64,000 nucleotides of DNA. It comes from Achromobacter sp. MYb9 (GTDB lineage Bacteria > Pseudomonadota > Gammaproteobacteria > Burkholderiales > Burkholderiaceae_B). Positions 41,500 through 49,917 of this stretch are shown here, piece after piece. The notes under the pieces are model-generated. The model saw only the letters and a program-made list of their open reading frames with translations. It made no database searches and was not told the DNA's origin. The stretch spans positions 682,001-746,000 of the forward strand of contig NZ_PCOQ01000001.1 of NCBI RefSeq assembly GCF_002975275.1, read 5' to 3'. The position numbers and the translations under genes are program-made. Position 1 is the first letter of the stretch. Each line of letters opens with the position of its first letter.

Positions 41500-42414
41500 T
41501 CAATTCAGCCGCGGGTTGAGCGCATCGCGCAGCCAGTCACCCAGAAGGTTGACCGACAGCACCAGCAGCACCAGCGCCGCGCCCGGGAAAATGGTGATCC
41601 ACCATTCGCCGGAAAACAGGAAATCGTTGCCGATACGGATCAGCGTGCCCAGCGACGGCGCCGTCGGCGGCACCCCCACACCCAGGAACGACAGCGTCGC
41701 CTCGGTAATGATCGCGGTGGCCAAATGCACCGTGGCCAACACCAGCACCGGCCCCAACACGTTGGGCAGCACATGGCGGAACATGATCACGGGAGACGCC
41801 ACGCCGATCACGCGGGCGGCCTGCACGTACTCGCGGTTCTTCTCCACCAGCGTCGACCCGCGCACCGTGCGCGCATACTGCGGCCAGCCGGCCAGCGCGA
41901 TGGCGCCGATCAGCACCGGGAACGCGATCAGCTCGTGCATCTCGCGCGGGACCGCGGCGCGCGCCACGCCGTCGATCAGCAACGCGATCAGGATGGCGGG
42001 AAACGACAGCTGCACATCCGCGACCCGCATGATGAACGCATCGATGCGCCCGCCCGCGTAACCGGAAATCAGCCCCAGCACGATGCCGATCAACATGGAC
42101 AGCACCACCGACGCCAGACCGATCAGCAGCGACACGCGGGTGCCGTACAGGATGGCCGAATACAAGTCCCGGCCCTGGCTGTCGGTGCCCAGCAGATAGG
42201 TCTGTTGCCCGTTGGCCTCCCAGGCGGGCGGCAGCAAGGCGTCCAGCAATTCCACCGTCGTCAGGTCGAACGGGTTGTGCGGCGCGACCCAGCCGGCCCC
42301 GAACGAGCCGATCAGCAGCGTCGCCAGCATCACGGTCGCCACGATGGCCACGGGCGCCCGGCGCCAGGCCCAGGCAAGGTCGCTATCCCACCAGCGTTTG
42401 AGTATGGCGCGCAT
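41500..42414 (-). CDS. Dipeptide-type ABC permease (DppC-type)
   Basis: A 304-residue inner-membrane permease starting MRAILKRWWDSDLAW. The N-terminal OppC-like helix is PVAIVATVMLATLLIGSF, the periplasmic LLGTDSQGRDLYSAILYGTRVSL is the DppC landmark, and the EAA loop is REYVQAARVIGVASPVIMFRHVLPN. Its ATG overlaps the DppB-type stop by one base; the longer open frame to 42885 is a shadow of that gene. Confidence 0.92.
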   Translation of the reverse strand: MRAILKRWWDSDLAWAWRRAPVAIVATVMLATLLIGSFGAGWVAPHNPFDLTTVELLDALLPPAWEANGQQTYLLGTDSQGRDLYSAILYGTRVSLLIGLASVVLSMLIGIVLGLISGYAGGRIDAFIMRVADVQLSFPAILIALLIDGVARAAVPREMHELIAFPVLIGAIALAGWPQYARTVRGSTLVEKNREYVQAARVIGVASPVIMFRHVLPNVLGPVLVLATVHLATAIITEATLSFLGVGVPPTAPSLGTLIRIGNDFLFSGEWWITIFPGAALVLLVLSVNLLGDWLRDALNPRLN

Positions 42415-43403
42415 CAGTGAGCCCCCACGCCGCGGGTCAGTCCCGAACGCAAGCGCGGGTCCACGACGAAATACAGAAGATCGACCACCAGGTTGATCAC
42501 CACGAACACCAGCGCGATCAGGCACAGGTACGCGGCCATCACCGGCACGTCGGCGAATTGGACCGCCTGGATGAACAGCAGGCCCATGCCCGGCCACTGG
42601 AACACGGTCTCGGTGACGATGGCGAAGGCAATGATGCCGCCCAGCTGCAAACCGGTGATCGTGATGACCGGCACCATCGTGTTCTTCAGCGCATGGCCAA
42701 AGTGGATGGCGCGGCGCTTCAGGCCGCGCGCACGCGCGAACTTGATGTAGTCCGAGCGCAGCACTTCCAGCATTTCGGATCGCACCAGACGCAGCACCAG
42801 CGTCATCTGGAAGAGCGACAAGGTGATGGACGGCAGGATCAGGTGCTTCCAGCCCGTGGCGGTGAACAGGCCGGACGTCCACCAACCTACGCTGACGGTA
42901 TCGCCGCGCCCGTAACTGGGCAGCCAGCCCAGCTGCACCGAAAACACCAGGATCAACAGGATGCCGATCAGGAACGTGGGCAGCGACACGCCCAGCAAGG
43001 AGCCCGCCAGCAACATCTGTGACACCAGGCTATTGCGCTTGAGCGCCGTATACACGCCCAGCGGCACGCCGACGACCAACGCCAGCAAGGCCGCCACCAT
43101 GGAAAGCTCCAGCGTGGCCGGCAGGCGGGACTTCAGCAAGGTCGAGACGGGTTCGCTTTGGCGCAGGGAAATGCCGAAATTGCCCTGCGCGGCGTTGGCC
43201 ACGAAATGGCCGAATTGAACAATGGCGGGCTCGTTCAGGCCCAGCCGTTCACGCAATTCGATGCGCTCGGCATCGGTGGCGTCCTGCCCCAGCATGATGG
43301 TGACAGGGTCGCCGACGTATTGAAAAAGCACAAAGGCCAGTAGCGCGACGGTGAGCATCACCGCTACGGCCTGCAACAGGCGACGCAGTATGAAAGCAAA
43401 CAT
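42414..43403 (-). CDS. Dipeptide-type ABC permease (DppB-type)
   Basis: A 329-residue permease with the N-terminal helix FILRRLLQAVAVMLTVALLAFVLF, the GDPVTIMLGQDATDAERIELRERLGL periplasmic segment, the EAA loop DYIKFARARGLKRRAIHFGHALKN, and the C-terminal VFQWPGMGLLFIQAVQFADVPVMAAYL. Typical DppB length. It follows the binding-protein gene after a terminator-like hairpin. Confidence 0.92.
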   Translation of the reverse strand: MFAFILRRLLQAVAVMLTVALLAFVLFQYVGDPVTIMLGQDATDAERIELRERLGLNEPAIVQFGHFVANAAQGNFGISLRQSEPVSTLLKSRLPATLELSMVAALLALVVGVPLGVYTALKRNSLVSQMLLAGSLLGVSLPTFLIGILLILVFSVQLGWLPSYGRGDTVSVGWWTSGLFTATGWKHLILPSITLSLFQMTLVLRLVRSEMLEVLRSDYIKFARARGLKRRAIHFGHALKNTMVPVITITGLQLGGIIAFAIVTETVFQWPGMGLLFIQAVQFADVPVMAAYLCLIALVFVVINLVVDLLYFVVDPRLRSGLTRGVGAH

Positions 43404-43413
43404 AGGCGGGGAA

Positions 43414-43457
43414 CAACCAAAAGCAAAACGGCGGGAGCCGGGTAGGCTCCACGCCGT
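43414..43457 (-). terminator. Attenuating stem-loop between binding-protein and permease genes
   Basis: On the minus strand ACGGCGTGGAGCC-tacc-GGCTCCCGCCGT (one bulge; plus 43428-43457) is followed by TTTTGCTTTTGG. As in many ABC operons, a leaky terminator here would make more binding protein than permease. Confidence 0.65.
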
Positions 43458-43471
43458 CTGGTTAGCCGGGA

Positions 43472-45043
43472 TCAGTCAACCTTGACCCAATCGGCAACAA
43501 GGCGATTGTCGGCACGGTGGATGACCGTGACGTTCTTGCGCATCGCCCAGGGGATGACCTGGTCATGCAGCGGGATATGCCCGAAGTCCTTGGCGTGCCC
43601 TTGCAGCACGGTGATGATGTCGGCGTCGCGCTTGGCGGGATCGGTCTCGGTCTTGATGCGATCGATGATGACGTCAAGTTCCTTGTTGCTGTAGCCGCCC
43701 AGGTTGTACATGCCGTCCGCGCCTTCGCCCTTGGTGCGGATCAGGTTCTGCAACGAGTACATGGCGTCGAACGTGGGCACGCCCCAGCCGAACAGGTAGG
43801 CGCTGGTGTCGAACGACTGCACCTTGGGGAAGTACGTGGAACGCGGCATCGCGTTCATCGTGGCCTTCACGCCCACCTTGGCCCACATGCCGACCACGGC
43901 CTGACAGATGGCTTCGTCGTTGATGTAGCGGTTGTTCGGGCAGTCCAGCGTGAAGTTCAGGGTGCCGTCGTAGCCGGCTTCCTTTAACAGCGCGCGCGAC
44001 TTTTCGGGGTCATAGGGCACGCGCTTGTGCACCGATTCCGCCCAGCCATGCACCTGCGGCGCGATCATCGTGCCGGTGGGCGCTGACAGCCCGCGCATCA
44101 CGGCGCGCTTGATGGCGTCCACATCGATGGCGCGGTACAGCGCTTCACGCACGCGGATGTCCTGGAACGGGTTCTTGCCCTTGATGTTCGAGTACTGCAA
44201 TTCCGGACGCTTCTGGTCCAGGCCCAGGTAGATGGTGCGGTATTCGTTGCCTTCGACCACCTTCTGCGCCTGGCGCAGACGCTCCAGATCCTGCGCGGCG
44301 GGGTCCAGGACGAAGTCGATTTCGCCGGACAGCAACGCGGCGGTGCGCGTGGCGTTCTGCTTGATCGGCGTGAACACCACTTCGGTCACGTTGCCGACCT
44401 TGCCGGCCTTGTTCCACCAGTCCTTGTTTTCTTCAAAGACGGTGCGCACGTCCACTTCGCGCGTCTTCAGCTTGTAGGGGCCGGTGCCGTTGGTGTTGCG
44501 CGCGCCGTAGGTCTCTTCTTTGTTGACGTAGTCCTGCGGCTTGGCGATGTTGTTCTTTTCGGACCACGCCTTGTTCATGATGAACACGTTGGTCAGTTGG
44601 CGCAGCAGCACGGGGTTGGGCGCCGACGTTTCGATCTCGATCGTCAGGTCGTCGACCTTGCGCGCTTCCTTGATGCCCGTCGTGTAGGCCTTGTAATTCG
44701 ACGTGGGCGCCATGGCGCGGTGGATCGAGAAGACCGCGTCGTCCGCCGTGAAGGCGGCGCCGTCATGGAATTTCACCCCCGGGCGCAGCTTGAAGCGGTA
44801 CAGCGTGGGCGACAGTTGTTCCCATTCCGTCGCCAGGCGCGGCACCACCTTGAACGTCTTGTCGTAGTCCACCAGCGGTTCGTAGATATAGCTGTTGGCG
44901 GCGATCGTCATGCCTTCGTTCTGCGAATGCGGATCGAAAGTAAGGATGTCGCCCTGGGCGGCCCAACGGAAAGTCTTGGCCTGCCCGATCGAGGGCACGG
45001 CCACGGCGGCGGCGATCGCGATAGCAATCAAAGTGCGGCGCAT
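43472..45043 (-). CDS. Periplasmic peptide-binding protein (SBP family 5, DppA-type)
   Basis: A 523-residue solute-binding protein with signal peptide MRRTLIAIAIAAAVAVPSIGQAK. SBP_bac_5 landmarks are QGDILTFDPHSQNEGMTIAANSYIYEPLVDYD and YRFKLRPGVKFHDGAAFTADDAVFSIHR. The ligand (peptide, nickel-chelate or opine) cannot be read off. AGGAG lies 9 bases before the ATG. First gene of the dpp-type operon. Confidence 0.92.
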   Translation of the reverse strand: MRRTLIAIAIAAAVAVPSIGQAKTFRWAAQGDILTFDPHSQNEGMTIAANSYIYEPLVDYDKTFKVVPRLATEWEQLSPTLYRFKLRPGVKFHDGAAFTADDAVFSIHRAMAPTSNYKAYTTGIKEARKVDDLTIEIETSAPNPVLLRQLTNVFIMNKAWSEKNNIAKPQDYVNKEETYGARNTNGTGPYKLKTREVDVRTVFEENKDWWNKAGKVGNVTEVVFTPIKQNATRTAALLSGEIDFVLDPAAQDLERLRQAQKVVEGNEYRTIYLGLDQKRPELQYSNIKGKNPFQDIRVREALYRAIDVDAIKRAVMRGLSAPTGTMIAPQVHGWAESVHKRVPYDPEKSRALLKEAGYDGTLNFTLDCPNNRYINDEAICQAVVGMWAKVGVKATMNAMPRSTYFPKVQSFDTSAYLFGWGVPTFDAMYSLQNLIRTKGEGADGMYNLGGYSNKELDVIIDRIKTETDPAKRDADIITVLQGHAKDFGHIPLHDQVIPWAMRKNVTVIHRADNRLVADWVKVD

Positions 45044-45082
45044 AGGGGTTAACTCCTGACATTAGTCTGAATACCGGCGCCG

Positions 45083-45111
45083 AGTGTGCCTACGCGTATG
45101 ACCCCAGTCAA
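45083..45111 (-). promoter_or_regulatory. Possible promoter of the dpp-type operon
   Basis: On the minus strand TTGACT (plus 45106-45111), a 17-base spacer and CACACT (plus 45083-45088). The -35 is good and the -10 weak (three of six). Confidence 0.35.
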
Positions 45112-45227
45112 TTCAGGGTTTATGCGTACCGGAGACGGTTTTTATAGAGGAGGAACAATGAGGGACACATATGCTTGTAACAAAATAATTGAAGCGAACA
45201 GTGTTCGAGTGCGCGCGCGCAACGGAC

Positions 45228-45734
45228 TTACTCGTCCACGTCGATCGGCAGTTCCAGCGGCACGTGTTCGGTCATCAGTACGCCCAGCATCTCGATCAGC
45301 GCCGCCGCCCGCTCTTCGCCGAAGGGCGCCAGCACCGCTTTCTGGTGCTGCAACGCCTGTACGCACAAGCCGGCGATCAGGTGCGTGCCTTTGGTCGTGA
45401 TGCAGACCCGCGTCTGACGGCGATCCGCCCGCACGCCGGTGCGCGCCACCAGCCCTTCGGCCTCCATGCGCTGCACCACCTTGCTCAACGTTGGCTGCTT
45501 GGTGATGGCCAGCACCGCCAGCGTGCCGATGGTTTCGCCGGGGCTGCCTTCAAGGCTGGCCAGCACGCGCCATTCGGTCACCGACAGGCCGGCGGCCTTC
45601 ACTTGCAAATGGAATTCGGCCGAAATGCGCTGGCTGGCCTGCGCCAGCAGATAAGCCAGGTAGCCATCGACGAAACGCGGCCCCGCCGCGCCCCGACCTG
45701 TCAGAAGCGTTTCCCGCTGCTTGTCCAACCGCAT
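45228..45734 (-). CDS. MarR-family regulator, divergent from the aromatic catabolic island
   Basis: A 168-residue winged-helix regulator. The recognition region is GETIGTLAVLAITKQPTLSKVVQRMEAEGLVARTGVRADRRQTRVCITTKG, with the Asp-Arg wing typical of MarR. The ATG at 45734 (MRLDKQRE) has GGGAG about 10 bases upstream; the in-frame ATG at 45764 would add ten residues. Divergent placement suggests it represses the iorA operon and is relieved by a pathway aromatic acid. MarR-type auxin-responsive repressors control iad loci of plant-associated bacteria (known, from memory), which fits the proposed role. Confidence 0.85.
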   Translation of the reverse strand: MRLDKQRETLLTGRGAAGPRFVDGYLAYLLAQASQRISAEFHLQVKAAGLSVTEWRVLASLEGSPGETIGTLAVLAITKQPTLSKVVQRMEAEGLVARTGVRADRRQTRVCITTKGTHLIAGLCVQALQHQKAVLAPFGEERAAALIEMLGVLMTEHVPLELPIDVDE

Positions 45735-45938
45735 GTTGCTTTGCTCCCACGCACCGGAATTCATGTTTGGCCGACGGCCGAAAAGCGCATTGCACCACGA
45801 CGGCGCAACGACGCGCCATGATGTGCCGCAATGCTGTTGCGCAGCACAGGGTATACCCGGAATCGCAACCCGTTTTTGCACCATGACGGCGCTGAAATGC
45901 CACCATGGAGCTAGAGAACAACCAGTATATACACCCTT

Positions 45939-45999
45939 GTTTTAGCGTGATATTTTTTGATTTCCATGAAATTTCATCTTTTTTGTTGACAGCTAAAAC
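45939..45999. promoter_or_regulatory. Operator-like repeats between MarR gene and iorA
   Basis: A perfect 12-bp palindrome ATGAAATTTCAT (45966-45977) is flanked symmetrically by GTTTTAGC (45939-45946) and its complement GCTAAAAC (45992-45999). The block is unusually AT-rich for this DNA. The right-hand repeat lies in the spacer of the iorA promoter, so binding there would block RNA polymerase. Confidence 0.5.
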
Positions 46000-46014
46000 G
46001 TTGACTCCTAAAGT
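45986..46014 (+). promoter_or_regulatory. Sigma70 promoter of the iorA operon
   Basis: A consensus TTGACA (45986-45991), a 17-base spacer and TAAAGT (46009-46014); transcription would start near 46021, giving an 80-base leader to iorA. It is the clearest promoter in the window. Confidence 0.7.
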
Positions 46015-46102
46015 ATTTTTCAGGCGACAATTTCGTGGCACGACGATGCTGCACGGCAGCAAGGCTTGAGGACCGGTCATCCGGCCCAACCAGGAGTTCG
46101 AG

Positions 46103-48325
46103 ATGGCTGAAAGGTCTTTCAAGAAAGAAGTCCAGCAGTTGCGCATCGGCGCCGGCGAAGAGTTTCGCGGCGAGGGCATTCTTGCCGTCACCAAAGCGTT
46201 GCTGCAATCGGGCGTAGGCTACGTGGCGGGTTACCAGGGGTCGCCCATTTCGCATTTGATGGATGTGCTGGCCGATGCCAACGACATCCTCCAGGAACTG
46301 GGCGTGCATTTCGAGGCCAGCGCCTCGGAAGCCACCGCCGCCGCCACCTTGGCGGCATCCGTCATGTACCCGATACGCGGCGCGGTCACGTGGAAGTCCA
46401 CGGTGGGCACCAACGTTGCTTCGGACGCGCTGGCCAACCTGGCCTCCGGCGGCGTGACGGGCGGCGCGCTGGTCATCGTGGGCGAAGACTACGGCGAAGG
46501 CTCGTCCATCATGCAGGAACGTTCGCACGCGTTCGCCATGAAGTCGCAGATCTGGCTGCTGGACCCGCGCCCCAACCTGGAAAGCATGGTCAAGGCCGTG
46601 GAAGACGGCTTTGAATTGTCGGAAGCCAGCAAGACGCCGGTGATGCTGCAACTGCGCATTCGCGGTTGCCACGTGCATGGCCGCTTCATCGCCAAGGAAA
46701 ACAAGCGGCCCGCGTTCTCGCTGGCCCAGGCGCTGGAAAGCCCGGCGCGCGACACCAGCCGCATCGTGCTGCCGCCCGCGTCGTTCCTGCACGAGCAGGA
46801 GAAGATCAAGGACCGCTGGCCCGCCGCCATCCGCTACATCAAAGAACACAAGCTGAACGAGCACTTCGACGGCGACCAGAACGACATCGGCCTGATCCTG
46901 CAAGGCGGCCTGTACAACGGCGTGATCCGTTCACTGCAACTGTTGGGCCTGGCCGACAACTTCGGCAACAGCCGCATTCCGCTGTACGTCATGAACGTGA
47001 CCTACCCCGTCATCGAAGACGAGGTCACCGAGTTCTGCCGTGGCAAGCGCGCGGTGCTGCTGCTGGAAGAAGGCCAGCCCGACTACATCGAACAGAACCT
47101 GCACGCCGTGCTGCGCAAAGCCGGCATCGACACGCATCTGTCCGGCAAGGACGTGCTGCCGATGGCGGGCGAATACACCACGCAGGTGATGCGTGACGGC
47201 GTGCGCGAATTCCTGAAGCGCCATCGCCCCGAATCGCTACAGACGCACCCCGCAGTGGCGGCAGACGCCGAAGCCGGCGCGCGCCAACTGGAAATCACCG
47301 AGGTCTCGCGCCCCAAGCCCGCCAAACCCGTCGAACAGCCCATCACCTTCCACAAGCAGGTAGAGGGCCTGGCGTCGGTGGTGCCCCCACGGCCCGCCGG
47401 CTTCTGTACGGGCTGCCCCGAACGTCCCATCTTTTCCGCGCTGACGCTGGCGCAGGAAAAACTGGGCCAGCACCATATCTCCTGTGATATCGGCTGCCAC
47501 CTGTTTTCCATCCTGCCGCCCTTCAATCTTGGCGCCACGACCATGGGCTACGGGCTGGGCGCGTCCAGCGCGGCGGCCTTCAACGTGCCCGCCGCCAAGC
47601 GCCCCATTTCCATCATGGGCGACGGCGGCTTCTGGCATAACGGTTTGTCGTCCGGCATCGGCAACGCGGTATTCAACAAGTACGACGGCGTCATCGTCAT
47701 CGTCGACAACTTCTATGCGTCGGCCACCGGCGGGCAGGACATTTTGTCGTCACGCGCCGACAACCCCGACCGGTCCACCAACAACCCCATCGATCACGCC
47801 GTGCGCGGCGTGGGCGTGAAGTGGGTGCGCACGCTGGACCGCACCTACGACGTGGCCAAGGTGCGCGCCACCATCGAAGAAGCGCTGACCACCGACATCA
47901 AGGGTCCGAAAGTCATCATCGCGCAGTCCGAATGCATGTTGAACAAGCAGCGCCGCATCAAGCCGCTGTTCAACAAGGCCGTCAAGGAAGGCCGCCGCGT
48001 GGTCAAGGAACGCTTTGGCGTGGACCCCGACGTGTGCACCGGCGACCACGCCTGTATCCGGCTGTCGGGCTGCCCGTCGCTGTCCATCAAGGACAGCGGC
48101 GACCCCTTGAAGGAAGACCCGGTGGCGCACGTGGAAAGCAGCTGCGTGGGCTGCGGCAACTGCGGCGAAGTGGCGCATGCCGCCGTGCTGTGCCCGTCTT
48201 TCTACCGCGCCGACATCGTGCACAACCCCACCGGCGCCGACCGCTTCCTGGCGCGCATGCGCGGTGCGGTCATCGGTTTCCTGCAACGCCGCCGCGCCGC
48301 GCGGCTGGCTCAATACGCCCTGTAA
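46103..48325 (+). CDS. iorA: Indolepyruvate ferredoxin oxidoreductase alpha subunit (IorA-type)
   Basis: A 740-residue TPP- and iron-sulfur-dependent 2-oxoacid:ferredoxin oxidoreductase subunit, oxidatively decarboxylating an aryl 2-oxoacid to the acyl-CoA. The pyrimidine-binding half has VGYVAGYQGSPISHLMD and HFEASASEATAAATLAASV. The TPP motif is MGDGGFWHNGLSSGIGNAVFNKYDGVIVIVDNFYASATGGQD. The C-terminal ferredoxin-like part has DVCTGDHACIRLSGC and SSCVGCGNCGEVAHAAVLC for two clusters. It is longer than archaeal IorA (about 630). The substrate here may be an aryl-glyoxylate rather than indolepyruvate (inference). First gene of the island. Confidence 0.9.
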   Translation: MAERSFKKEVQQLRIGAGEEFRGEGILAVTKALLQSGVGYVAGYQGSPISHLMDVLADANDILQELGVHFEASASEATAAATLAASVMYPIRGAVTWKSTVGTNVASDALANLASGGVTGGALVIVGEDYGEGSSIMQERSHAFAMKSQIWLLDPRPNLESMVKAVEDGFELSEASKTPVMLQLRIRGCHVHGRFIAKENKRPAFSLAQALESPARDTSRIVLPPASFLHEQEKIKDRWPAAIRYIKEHKLNEHFDGDQNDIGLILQGGLYNGVIRSLQLLGLADNFGNSRIPLYVMNVTYPVIEDEVTEFCRGKRAVLLLEEGQPDYIEQNLHAVLRKAGIDTHLSGKDVLPMAGEYTTQVMRDGVREFLKRHRPESLQTHPAVAADAEAGARQLEITEVSRPKPAKPVEQPITFHKQVEGLASVVPPRPAGFCTGCPERPIFSALTLAQEKLGQHHISCDIGCHLFSILPPFNLGATTMGYGLGASSAAAFNVPAAKRPISIMGDGGFWHNGLSSGIGNAVFNKYDGVIVIVDNFYASATGGQDILSSRADNPDRSTNNPIDHAVRGVGVKWVRTLDRTYDVAKVRATIEEALTTDIKGPKVIIAQSECMLNKQRRIKPLFNKAVKEGRRVVKERFGVDPDVCTGDHACIRLSGCPSLSIKDSGDPLKEDPVAHVESSCVGCGNCGEVAHAAVLCPSFYRADIVHNPTGADRFLARMRGAVIGFLQRRRAARLAQYAL

Positions 48326-48338
48326 GGACAAGCCTTTC

Positions 48339-49883
48339 ATGAACCCGCCGGCAATGCAGCAAGGCAACCCCATCAAGATCGCCATCCTGGCCATGGGCGG
48401 CCAGGGCGGCGGCGTCCTGGCCGACTGGATCGTCGACATGGCCGAGCACGCCGGCTGGTGGGCGCAGACCACGTCGGTGCCCGGCGTGGCGCAGCGCACC
48501 GGCGCCACCATCTACTACCTGGAACTGCTGCCCGAAGCAGACGTGGCGCGGGCCGGACGCCCGCCCGCGCTGGCGTTGATGCCCACCCCCGGCGACGTGG
48601 ACCTGGTCGTGGCCGCCGAACTGATGGAAGGCGGCCGTGCCATCCAGCGTGGCCTGGTCACGCCCGAACGCACCGTGCTGTTGTCCTCGTCGCACCGCAG
48701 CTACGCCGTCAGCGAGAAATCCGCGCCCGGCAACGGCATTGCCGACCCCAACAAAGTGCTGGAAGCCGGCCGCGCCGCCGCCAAGCGCTTCCTGTGCTTT
48801 GACCTGCAAGACCTGGCCGACCGCGCCGGCAGCGTCATCAGCGCCAGCCTGTTCGGCGCGGTGGCCGGCAGCGGCGCCCTGCCCTTCACGCGCGAAGACT
48901 ACGAGGCCACCGTGCGCCGCGCGGGCCTGGGCGTGGAGGCCAGCCTGCGCGCCTTTGCGCTGGGCTTTGACGCCGCCCATGCCGCGCCCGTCCAACCCGC
49001 CGCCATCGACCTGACGCGCCCCGTGGCCGACGTGCCCGAACGCGCCGCCAGCCCGCGCACGCAAGCGCTGCTGGACACCATCAAGCGCGACTTCCCCGCC
49101 TGTGCGCAGCCCATGCTGACGGCCGGCGTGCGCCGCCAGCTTGAATTCCAGGACGCCGCCTACGCCGCCGACTACCTGCGCCACATGAAAGCGCTCCGCG
49201 ACCTGGATGCGCAGCACGGCGGCGACGCCCAAGGCTGGGCCCTGACCTGTGCCGCCGCGCGCTACGTAGCCACGGCCATGGCCTACGACGACGTGATCCG
49301 CGTGGCCGACCTGAAAACGCGCGGCACCCGCTTTGAACGCGTCCGCCGTGAAGTGGGCGCGCGCCCCGAACAGCTGGTCATGACGACCGACTACATGCAC
49401 CCGCGCCTGGAAGAAATCTGCGGCACGATGCCCACGCGCATGGGCCGCTGGCTGGAAGGGTCCAAGGCCTTCGGCGGCTTTGTGGAACGCCGCCTGGGCA
49501 AAGGCCGCTTGATGCAAAGCGGCACGCTGGGCGGCTTCCTGATGCTGTATTCGCTGGCCGGCATGCGCCGCTTTCGCCGCCGTACGTTGCGGCATCAGAT
49601 CGAATCGGAAGGCTTGCAGCAATGGCTGGACCTGATTGCCCGGCTGGTGCCGCAGGACTATGCGCTGGCCGTTGAAACCGTTAACTGCCGGCGCCTGGTC
49701 AAGGGCTATAGCGATACGCACGTGCGTGGCGGCGGCAAATACCGGCAGCTGATCGCGGCGGCGGCGCAGTTGGTCGGCCGGCCCGATGCGGCCGAGACGC
49801 TGCGTACGCTGCGCGAGACCGCGCTGGCCAATGAAAGCTGCGCCCCGATGGAACGCCAGATGGCTGAAAAGCTGGCGGCCTGA
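48339..49883 (+). CDS. iorB: Indolepyruvate oxidoreductase beta-family subunit with long C-terminal domain
   Basis: A 514-residue partner of IorA. The N-terminal gamma-type domain IKIAILAMGGQGGGVLADWIVDMAEHAGWWAQTTSVPGVAQRTGATIYYLEL matches IorB, which is about 200 residues in archaea. The extra 300 residues (from about 210) are the DUF6537-like domain of proteobacterial enzymes, helical and ending RLVKGYSDTHVRGGGKY. The ATG at 48339 is 13 bases after the iorA stop; the longer frame to 48177 overlaps iorA and was rejected. Confidence 0.88.
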   Translation: MNPPAMQQGNPIKIAILAMGGQGGGVLADWIVDMAEHAGWWAQTTSVPGVAQRTGATIYYLELLPEADVARAGRPPALALMPTPGDVDLVVAAELMEGGRAIQRGLVTPERTVLLSSSHRSYAVSEKSAPGNGIADPNKVLEAGRAAAKRFLCFDLQDLADRAGSVISASLFGAVAGSGALPFTREDYEATVRRAGLGVEASLRAFALGFDAAHAAPVQPAAIDLTRPVADVPERAASPRTQALLDTIKRDFPACAQPMLTAGVRRQLEFQDAAYAADYLRHMKALRDLDAQHGGDAQGWALTCAAARYVATAMAYDDVIRVADLKTRGTRFERVRREVGARPEQLVMTTDYMHPRLEEICGTMPTRMGRWLEGSKAFGGFVERRLGKGRLMQSGTLGGFLMLYSLAGMRRFRRRTLRHQIESEGLQQWLDLIARLVPQDYALAVETVNCRRLVKGYSDTHVRGGGKYRQLIAAAAQLVGRPDAAETLRTLRETALANESCAPMERQMAEKLAA

Positions 49884-49917
49884 TCCAGATACCCGAATAC
49901 CGAAAGAGACAAACGCC

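Noticed and set aside
42415-42885. 157-residue N-terminal extension of the DppC-type permease
   Set aside because: Overlaps the DppB-type gene in another frame; MRAILKRWW is the normal family start.
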